Part shown: positions 56,424 to 64,000 of the stretch, one piece after another
Numbering within the stretch: the first letter of the stretch is position 1
Layout: each line of letters begins with the position of its first letter
NCBI GenBank assembly: GCA_025677835.1
Contig: JAIXMR010000128.1
Location: 1-64,000, forward strand
DNA length: 64,000 bases
Reading direction: 5' to 3'
Origin: Sporodiniella umbellata
Taxonomy: Eukaryota; Mucoromycota; Mucoromycetes; Mucorales; Rhizopodaceae
The notes under the pieces: generated by a model
Databases searched by the model: none
The model's input: only the letters and a program-made list of their open reading frames with translations
Told to the model about the DNA's origin: nothing
Position numbers and translations under genes: made by a program

Positions 56424-59184
56424 GTTGATTGTTTGTTATTTGTATCTTTTAATAACAGTAGTTAGATGTGCCCCTTATTTCTTTTAAATGCTTTACTTTG
56501 TGGTAAAATTCATTCCAAGATGTAAACTGCTGTTTTTTTTTTTAAGTAGAAACCGAAAAAAAAAATATGTATATGTATATAGATGTATATAGAAAGAAAT
56601 AATGTTAGAGCGGTAGCTGTCTGTAATGTTATAAACTAAGGCAGTTTTGCAGATATTTAAAAGGATGAAAAAAAACTTGTTTTTGTAGAAATTTTTGGTT
56701 ATCAAACTTTAAAAAGGAAAGCCACATGTAAATTAGCTCTTTAGTTCAGCACCATAGTTTCAAGATTCTTAACTTTTTTTTTCGTCCCTTTGAGTAGTTT
56801 TTTTTTTTTTTTTTTGTAATTAGCTCTTTTAGAAAGCTATATCGAGCGAAAGCGATGTTTTTAGTGTATCATAGACACCTTCAAGATATGATTTAAGAAA
56901 AAAGGGAAGGTGTTACTAACTTAACAAATACTTAAAAGCTTCTTTTGGAAGCGACAAGTTGAAAATCATTGAAGCTAAGTTGAAACCAATGAATTTTAGA
57001 GCTTAATTTCTAGTACCTTACAGCGATTGCGCTTTTTTTTTTAATGAAAGTGCAGCACCCTCATGGTCTATAACCGCCTTTCTTTGTTCTATATATATGC
57101 TTCTTCGGATCTGGGATCTCTCCGCAGAAGACTCTTTGAAGAGATTTTGAATTGTTCTTACGCTCGTTCCCATCTAAAGTCCCAGACGTGTATGTTTGGG
57201 GTTTCGTATTCTAGAAAACGATTTCTGCAGTGAAAAAGACCCATGAACTTCACAATTTACTCGCTTTTTGCCGCTCTAATAATATCTACTCTATCATAGA
57301 ATACATTTTTATTAGCCGATCTTTGCAGTTCCAAAGTGTAAATAGTCGACTCATTTTGAATGAAATGGTTGAAACACTTCTTAATTCTTAATCAAGTACC
57401 ATAATGGACTTACTTTTGCTCCTATGAATCCAAAGATGAAAAAAATAGCGAGGCTTCTCTCTGTACTGTGTGCTACGCTGGTCGTAGAACGCTGGCACTT
57501 TTTTTTGGTTCCTTCTACTGGCCTCTCAAATCCAAGCCTGATGGCTCAGAGTCATCTGATACGACACTACAATCACGAATCAATGCTTTACATGTCGTTC
57601 TAATTCGGAATATATACCGCACCTGTTTTTCGAATGTGCGGTTAAAGAACGAGTCTAGTTAAACAATGAGTCTAGTCTAACAACGAGTCCACAACTCCTT
57701 GGGTTAGTACGCATCACACCTTAAATTCTGTGCGGAAGACGTATCCGACTTGACCTTTTATCTATAACATTTTTCATATGTTAATCATAAAAATATGTTA
57801 CCCCTAACGTCCTACACTTTAAGCGCCATAGGGTGGGCACGTTGACTTTTTATATTTGAAAGAAAGCCGGTTGCTCTGACTATCTAGCATTCAACATCAT
57901 TTCTTGTTTCAAGCAATCCAGCCCATAATAAGGACAAACCCCTCATCATAACGTGTGATCCTACTTAATGCATTTAAAACTCAATAAATAAATGGCTTTT
58001 ACTAAAAAAAAAAATCACGCTATGGCTACGCTCAATACTAAAACATAACCGTTGCCAAAACCACGATACGACCAAGGCCAAAAATTTCAAATGGCCACTA
58101 AAATAGGATGATGAGTATAGGTCAGAGGTCAGTAAAGCTGTGTCTTTAGTGTTACTGACCTTTACTCAAAAAAAAAACCTTCTCTACTATTTTTTATTCG
58201 CTTCTTTTTGCTCTTTTAGTTTCCATGTTACACGAGTCGCTATTTTATGATCAATGCAAAAGACTATCAAGGACCGCTTATCTACTGACTTATTTCCAGC
58301 AGCTTTTTTCTTTTTTTGGAAAAAAAGGGCGCAAAGGAGGGTGGCCCTTTTTTTCATGTTTTGCTTTTTGAACTTGTACAAAAATAGTAACGTAAGTTCA
58401 CAAGATAAAAATAGGTAAACAAAAAAGCAGATTTACGTTCAAGACTGAAAACTCAAACAGTTGCCACACAACTTTGAAGAGTGTTGCTACGGTAGCGCTC
58501 TATTCTTGCATGCCTGAAATATACATAGCACTGACATGCTTAACCTCTTTCTTTTTTTTTTTTTTTTTTATGCTGCAATAAAGTGAAACCATAAATTTAT
58601 CACAATGTCGGCTTGTGTATCCCGACTATAGATTGATAGCTAAAGACAGAGAGAGAAAAAAAAAGAAAAAAAGTAAGCAAAGCCGCTTTATTTTTTTTAA
58701 AGAAACATACAGTCTTTCAAAATTAGTGAGCAGGGCCAATACGCGTTTATTTACTTGTGGAAAACAGTTTCAAGCTGCTTGGCCATTTCTAATAACTCTC
58801 TTTTTCCTAGCCTCCTTATTTTTTTTCTTTTTCTTTTTTTTTAGTATTAGCCTTGGGTACGGCCCGATTTAGAAAAGCCAAACAAGATAAGCAAGCTAAA
58901 AGCCATAAAATCAGCTGCAAAGAAAAAAAAAGAACCTTACACAAGAACAATGATAAAAAGCACACTGATTTAAACCAATCATACGGCTGTACACACGAAA
59001 AGAGACAAATAAATAGAAGCCTTTTTTTTCTTTTTTTTTTCTTTTACTTTATAGCAATTTATTTTTAAAAATGAAATACTACTTAAGTAAGTTACTTTAG
59101 CATTTAAACATACACAAAAAACACGCGTATATAACAATTGACTTCAATAATCGCGTACTAGGAAAAGATTTCAACACCAAAAAA
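56424..59184. other. 2.8 kb AT-rich gene-poor stretch, possible repeat remnants
   Basis: No conserved gene. T and A tracts at about 56800-56815, 58550-58569 and 59028-59040. Two open plus-strand frames at 57425-57662 overlap without a clear family. A 10-bp inverted repeat with a 16-nt loop (AGGTCAGTAA / TTACTGACCT, about 58127-58162) is visible. The stretch marks the shift from dense housekeeping genes to the repeat-like right end. Confidence 0.45.
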
Positions 59185-59648
59185 ATGAAAAAGGAGGAGC
59201 TGAAAGGCATCTTGAAGACGCATGGCGTGAAGCATGCAAAGCATGCCAATCGTCAGCGTCTTCTTTCTCTGTTCTGTAGACAGGTGAGAGCGTCTGCAGA
59301 GCAATCCCCTGAACCTGAAGACCTATTCGTAAGTTGTAGTAAAAAAAAAAAAAAAAGCCTAAATTTTTGACTCACTCTTTCTCATTTTACTCCAAAAATG
59401 GCTGTGCTATTACTTCTGTTTTGGCGTAATAGGACAGCGATGGCTTCAGGATTCCAGTGGGTCTTCCCTTGAGGTTGCGCAGATCCAGCCATTCTGGTAG
59501 CTTGCCTCCAACCCAAGGGGAGGAGAGTGCTGCCTTTCGCCCTCCTGCTCTCAGTAGACAGAACTGTGAGCAACCTTTTTTCCCAGATCAATTTGATGAT
59601 TCGGATTCCGATGACTCTGTAGAGATGGAAGATGTAGAGTACATGTAG
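59185..59648 (+). CDS. Small protein with N-terminal SAP-like motif and acidic tail
   Basis: Predicted 119 residues from exons 59185-59328 and 59433-59648. The start, MKKEELKGILKTHGVKHAKH, followed by NRQRLLSLF, fits the two-helix SAP motif used to bind AT-rich DNA. The middle is Arg/Ser/Pro rich. The C-terminus is acidic (FDDSDSDDSVEMEDVEYM), like many nuclear proteins. The intron has GTAAGT and TAATAG ends and phases agree. An alternative donor at 59284 (GTGAGA) exists. It lies between a gene-poor stretch and an A-rich repeat, so it may belong to a repeat family rather than a conserved gene. Confidence 0.55.
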
Positions 59649-59718
59649 CATCGGAACCGAATCAGATGATGAAAATCAAAGAAAAAAGGGAGCCACAGTA
59701 TCTGTCTTTCTGTGTAGC

Positions 59719-59720
<2 letters not shown>

Positions 59721-59756
<36 letters not shown>

Positions 59757-59814
59757 AATTAAAAATTAAAAAAAAAAAAAGTAAAAATTAAAAAAAAAAA
59801 AAAAAAAAAAAAAA
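59721..59814. repeat. A-rich simple repeat
   Basis: A31 (59721-59751), then AGTAAAAATTAAAA-type units and a second A run of about 25 (to 59814). This could be the poly(A) tail of a retroposed copy or simple slippage. Confidence 0.8.
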
Positions 59815-60373
59815 CCAAAGATAAAAACAGACAGCAGTTTTTGAAAGAAAGAAGCGCACCAAGAAATATTCTCAAAAGTGAGCTACGGAAAGACATGGCT
59901 TGGTCAAAGCTAGAAATGAATACAAGAAAACGCGCTGCTCAGCCTGTGGGCAAGGTCAACGACATAATGAAAAGATAAGGTTTGGTCTGTAAGCAAAGCC
60001 GAGGCTAAAACAATGAAACAAACATAACCAAGGGCGACAAAGCGTACTATGACACAAAGGAACAGTCAACACTAAATCAAGAGCAAACCAAAGATTCAAA
60101 AGCAAAATAAGCAAGTGTCTAACAAGTAGCAAGAAAATAGAGCCCAAGGTCTGAAAGTTTGGTAAACCAAGTAAAGTAGCATATATATACGAAGCTTTGA
60201 TCTATTCAGCTATCATTTCTTTTACCTAATAAATACGCAAATAATCTTTTGAAAAAAAAACATGTCGTATATATAATTGTGTTTTAAACAGAACGGTCTG
60301 TAAAACGGCCAACGGAATAGGGTACATACTCTTCAAAATACACTTCACTGTAAAAAAGGGGTGTAAAAAAACC
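59815..60373. other. Unassigned AT-rich stretch
   Basis: Between the A-rich repeat and the 15-bp tandem repeat. No gene or RNA recognised. Confidence 0.4.
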
Positions 60374-60473
60374 CTCAGTTTTCTCTCAGTTTTTTTCTCT
60401 CAGTATTTTTTCTCTCAGTATTTTTTCTCTCAGTATTTTTTCTCTCAGTTTTCTCTCAATTTTTTCTTTCTCG
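60374..60473. repeat. 15-bp tandem repeat (TCTCTCAGTATTTTT units)
   Basis: About six imperfect copies, the middle ones nearly identical at a 15-bp period. On the minus strand, in one open frame, each unit encodes Leu-Arg-Glu-Lys-Ile, so the array adds five-residue repeats to the open frame coming out of the left inverted-repeat arm (about 60664-60386). Confidence 0.85.
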
Positions 60474-60539
60474 CCAAGAGCAAATAATGGTACACCTTTG
60501 CCGCATTTGCGAAAGAGTTTCCTTCCCCAACAAAACTGT

Positions 60540-60935
60540 AGAACCGTTGTAGAATTGCGTGCTTTGGGGAGTAAAGTGTTTAGAATAAAAAGAAAATAAA
60601 AGATATCCGCTTGTGGATATAGAATAATAAAATAAAATATAAGAAAAAAAGTTATAGTGATCACCAGATCTTGTAGAGTAGATCAAACTATAAGATAAAT
60701 TAAAGTAAAATAAAAGAATAAGGGTTACAATGAAGGGATTGAGTCTTCTTCAAAGGACCAATGCAATAAAAATAGGGAAGTATTCAGCGATAATACTGTA
60801 ATGAATATTTATATAGTTATTGATATAATATGTATTCAATTGATATTTATTATATGATTTGATATATATATTTGATGATTATAAAAAGTAAAATATTTTT
60901 TGGGTTTATAGTTTTCCATTGTTTTTGTGTTTTTC
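60540..60935 (+). repeat. Left arm of a long imperfect inverted repeat
   Basis: Matches the reverse complement of 62430-62910. Best block: 60657-60689 against 62751-62783, 31 of 33 positions identical by eye. A second strong block is 60722-60824 against 62542-62649. Weaker similarity extends inward (TTTTTGGGTTTATAG region) and outward past 60600. Confidence 0.85.
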
Positions 60936-60995
60936 TTAATTTTTCTATGTTTTTGTATTTTTGTAATGTTTTAAATTGTCTTTTGTTCTTTTGGT

Positions 60996-61076
60996 GTTCA
61001 TGTTCACAAAGTGTCATTCATTATTATGCTTATGTACACAAGGTGTCTTCGCTATAGTGTTCATGTACACAGCAGT
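60996..61076 (+). repeat. Three spaced direct repeats upstream of the enclosed gene
   Basis: Copies of about TTCATGTACACAAGGTGTC at 60996-61015, 61028-61047 and 61059-61076, at intervals of about 31 bp (three helical turns). The third is incomplete. The spacing suggests protein-binding sites. Confidence 0.6.
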
Positions 61077-61274
61077 TTATAATAAATCATGATGAAATCA
61101 CATCCAACTAAATATTTCATCTATATCATTGGTGGTCAAGTCTATAACTGGTTTAGGAATAGTAACACCGTAATTACGATGTCCATGTGGATACTTTACA
61201 GGTTACTATAAGCAAAAGTAAGAACCGACGTTCTTCCAACAAGAAGACATTGTGCTCACTTTTTTCTTTTTTAG

Positions 61275-62298
61275 AGAAAAGCATTGTTGAAAGAATCAAC
61301 AATAAATTCAGTTTCCCTGATTGCCTTAGCAATCTTTCTATTCCCAGGTCATTCAACGAACACCTAAAAAAGAGACTTGTTCAGCGTTATCCAAAGCAGA
61401 AAAAAGGCCCGACATGGAAACAGACGATGAAACAGACGATGACGATGACGGATCATCAGTTCTTATGAAACATCACAAGCCAAGTATAATAGAGAATAAT
61501 TTTAGCACCAACACACTAGTTACATCTCAAACAAGCAACCAGCTTGACAATGATTCTGCTGTTCTACTGGCCTGTAATGCGCTATCGTGCTCGCCTCGCG
61601 TTCAAGACAGTTGTGTCTTGGCTGCAAAAATTGGAAAGCTGGAACCCATTTTGTTAACGTCTTCGAATGGTAAAATACACCCCTTTCTCGCAGCATCAGA
61701 AATTATTATTGGTGTTTTATCTGATAATCCGACTGACTCTTGGAGTCTGCTAACCGTAAACAAATCAGCTACAACAGATGATTCTCTTTCAACAAATACA
61801 GACGATCTACTCACGTATATTATCCGTATAAGTCCGATCTACAGACATATAGTTGGTCAACAGTACGTTGAAATCACTCAAGAATTAAACAAGGACTGGG
61901 CCTTTTTTTCACAATTTGAATTCGCAACATCACATATTTTTGCAGGAAGTATTCTATTGAGTGGGCCAACGGCATTACTTGTAAACTGCATTGAGTCCTA
62001 TGGTAGATCAAAAGCAGTTGACTCGCATCATGAACGCAGAACAGGTTCAACAACTCAACAATATTCGTTTCCAAAAACGCAATCAAAATACGGAGATATA
62101 GTAGTTTGCTTGACTCAAGATGATAATACCACCAAATTGAAAATTGGGGCCTCCAGGTTTAATTTATTGGTAACTTCAAGCACACGTTTAGACAGGCGAA
62201 CTATTGTAGAAAATCTACACTACAACGACAACACCGATTGGACCGAAGACTGGATCAACTTTGCACCAGTATTCCCAGAGAATCTTACTTGGATATAA
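61275..62298 (+). pseudogene. Unrecognised gene inside the inverted repeat, with one frame break
   Basis: No family recognised. A first frame (open to 61468; RINNKFSFPDCLSNL, HLKKRLVQRYPKQKK) and a second (from about 61348 to 62298) both look coding and overlap. The break fits a single missing base at the A6 run 61400-61405. Alternatively an intron ending CCCAG at 61347 starts the second frame. The second frame gives about 295 residues from ATG 61414: an acidic start (METDDETDDDDD), then a mixed globular part without known motifs, ending PVFPENLTWI. Just upstream, 61134-61160 encodes GQVYNWFRN, which resembles a homeodomain recognition helix; with a donor at 61162 it would join the first frame in phase at 61275. 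Function unknown. Confidence 0.5.
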
Positions 62299-62387
62299 AA
62301 ATAACTATATAATTATTTTTAACAACAACTTTATTTTTGTCTTTTCTATTTATGAAAAGATTACACTAAACTACTATATAAATCACT

Positions 62388-62423
62388 AAATGGTTCAAAT
62401 ACACCAAATGGTCCAAATACTCC
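62388..62423 (+). repeat. 18-bp tandem pair
   Basis: AAATGGTTCAAATACACC followed directly by AAATGGTCCAAATACTCC, just inside the right arm. Confidence 0.75.
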
Positions 62424-62429
62424 AACTGC

Positions 62430-62910
62430 TGCGAGATTCAAAGAAAACACAAAAACATCGAAAAACTATAAAAACCCACAAAAACATTATACATCAGAAA
62501 ATCATCAAAAAATAGTATCTTTAATATAAAGACTTCCCTTTTATCAATAAACTATATAAATATTCAAATTACAAGAATATCACTGAATATTTCCCTATTT
62601 TTATTGTACTGATCCCTTGAAGACGAATCAATTCCTTCTCTGTAAACCTTTTTTTTTTATCTTTTTATCTATCGATTCTTTGAAGTAGAACATTATCCTT
62701 CATCGTTAATCACCCCTTTTATTTTATTTTTATTTTACTTTATTACCTTTAGTTTGATCTACTTTACAAGATCTGGTGGTCACTCAACGAACCTTTTTAT
62801 TTTTACTTTTACTCTTATATTTATATCTACAAGGAGATATAAACCCCTTTTTTATTTACTTCAAAACACCAAATCTACAGAGCTCCAAAATCTACACTAT
62901 AACAAACGCG
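62430..62910 (-). repeat. Right arm of the long imperfect inverted repeat
   Basis: Reverse-complement partner of 60540-60935. The core 62751-62783 and the block 62542-62649 align well. Outward, both arms share an open frame running away from the centre (LYLQGDI on the right, LYPQADI on the left). Confidence 0.85.
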
Positions 62911-62919
62911 ACAGTTGAA

Positions 62920-63498
62920 ATGGGACCTAACACCAGCAACTTTATACCACTGCCAGAAACAAGAATATATCTCAATACAGAACACCTAAGAATGGGAAAA
63001 ACAATGCTTGAAGATGATACAATTACATGCGTTAGCTAGAGTTATATATTTTTTCAACTTTGTCAGTTAAGATCAAAATTTTACTGCCTATCAACTTATA
63101 CGCTATGTCGATCCTTCAGCTCAATCATATCTGACATCTCCTATCGCCCATATACCATTTGGACACTTTGCGAATATGACTCTTCTCAATCATTAGATTC
63201 GCAGTCTCAAAAGCTTTCAAGGATGTTTCAATCGATCGCTTCAGAGGTCATTAAAAATGGTGCTGCCGCACGTATTGAAGTGATACTCTTTCATGAATTA
63301 CATAACACCTTGAAAAAAGGAAATGCAAAAGATACAGTTGGAGAAATAATTGGCTTACAAGAAAATGGTTCAATTCCAGTGATCAACAATTTAAATTTGA
63401 GTCGATTATTGCACAACTTAGCAGATTCAATGACAACGTCTATAAAAAATGCAAATCATACAGCTGCTAAATTGTTGGCCCAGCATCTCTACAATTGA
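62920..63498 (+). pseudogene. Unrecognised open frame outside the right arm, interrupted
   Basis: Starts MGPNTSNFIPLPETRIYLN and ends LLAQHLYN. One frame runs through 62920-63498 with a single in-frame stop near 63037, which a 36-bp GTTAGC...GTCAG intron could remove. A different frame at 63071-63196 (DQNFTAYQLIRYVDPSAQSY) looks more protein-like, which would mean a one-base frame break before 63200. The C-terminal part (EVIKNGAAARIEVILFHEL) is well formed but matches no family I know. It is probably a decaying gene of the same repeat-rich region. Confidence 0.4.
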
Positions 63499-64000
63499 GA
63501 ATCGATATGATTTATAAATAAATTGACGATGTTTCATACATGCATCTTTTATTTTAAGTTGCTTTATACATAGATAATTATGTGACTATTTTATTTCTTT
63601 GTAAAATTCGAAATTAGTGCTAAATTCTAAAATGTTATACAATTCTTTTTTCTGTTTTATTCTTTATATGAGTTTACTATTTTTTTTTTGAAATATCTCA
63701 ATCCATCTATTCCTTCGGTTGTGGAAGTATATTTCAATAGTTTTTTTCTTTCAAAAACATTAAAAAAAAGGGCACGTTGTAAGTTCTGGCAACTTACACC
63801 TATTTTTTTTTAAGACATTATTTCTTTAGAATTGTAATCTTTTTTTTTGGAATGGAATATTATTTTACAAATTTAAGATGTTTTCATCGATTCTCATTAG
63901 ATGTCAAATACCTTCAACATTATACATATCGGTATAAACTCTTTTTAGACGCGATACTATTTTTCTCAATTGTGCGACACTTTTCTTGAAAATATACGAT
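63499..64000. other. AT-rich right end of the window
   Basis: Only T/A tracts and short frames; nothing supported. Confidence 0.45.

Larger units (their letters stand above)
60540..62910 (+). mobile_element. Candidate mobile element: unknown gene between long inverted repeats
   Basis: A 2.4-kb unit with symmetrical arms of about 400-480 bp around a single plus-strand gene. Arms have drifted from each other (roughly three quarters identity in the good blocks by eye). I could not fix target-site duplications, because the arm similarity fades outwards. No transposase motif (DDE, RVE, KDZ) is recognised in the gene. It could equally be an old inverted duplication of a promoter region serving two diverging genes. 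Confidence 0.42.

Noticed and set aside
57425..57662. Possible transposon ORF fragment
   Set aside because: Two overlapping frames are open but no family motif or terminal repeat supports either.
60374..60473. CRISPR-like array
   Set aside because: The 15-bp units are contiguous without spacers and the genome is eukaryotic; it is a simple tandem repeat.

Overview
This is a 64 kb piece of a nuclear genome from an early-diverging fungus. The best fit is Mucoromycota, probably Mucorales. The reasons are an AT-rich background, genes cut by many 45-90 bp introns with strong GTAAGT/YAG ends, frequent poly(A)/poly(T) tracts, and typical fungal housekeeping genes. All gene models here were made by reading frames, splice sites and splice phase by eye; names come from recalled family motifs, and no search was run.

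Layout. About 25 conserved genes fill 0.5-56.4 kb, alternating in strand. In order: mitofusin FZO1, ribosomal eS27, mitochondrial phosphate carrier, mitochondrial rhomboid protease, dynactin p27, an RNF5-type E3 ligase, acetyl-CoA synthetase, an intersectin-like SH3-DH-PH protein, a glycerophosphodiesterase, medium-chain acyl-CoA dehydrogenase, a PfkB (pseudouridine-kinase-like) kinase, mitochondrial AsnRS, an Inn1/Fic1-like C2 protein, an unassigned multi-pass membrane protein, SmB, ribosomal uL5, a WrbA/Pst2 flavodoxin, an unassigned disordered protein, NAC-alpha, a seven-knuckle Gis2/Byr3 protein, ATP synthase epsilon, SMC1, ribosomal eL20, a GH27 glycosidase and an SMG6/EST1A nuclease. Convergent pairs are tight (39-150 bp between stops in several cases). 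Divergent pairs share promoters of 0.4-2.5 kb. There is no biosynthetic cluster; shared themes are mitochondrial function and acetyl-CoA/fatty-acid use, translation, and actin/vesicle control.

From about 56.4 kb the character changes. It becomes very AT-rich with long A tracts, a small SAP-like gene, a 15-bp tandem repeat, and a long imperfect inverted repeat (arms about 60.54-60.94 and 62.43-62.91 kb). The repeat encloses an unrecognised gene with one reading-frame break; a second broken gene lies outside the right arm. This looks like a decaying, possibly undescribed mobile element.

The most interesting gene-structure signals are very small exons (an inferred 1-nt exon in the phosphate carrier; 6-nt in dynactin p27; 15-nt in eL20; 21-nt in the C2 gene and at the end of SMC1), two GC-AG introns, and introns within the first three codons of several translation-related genes.
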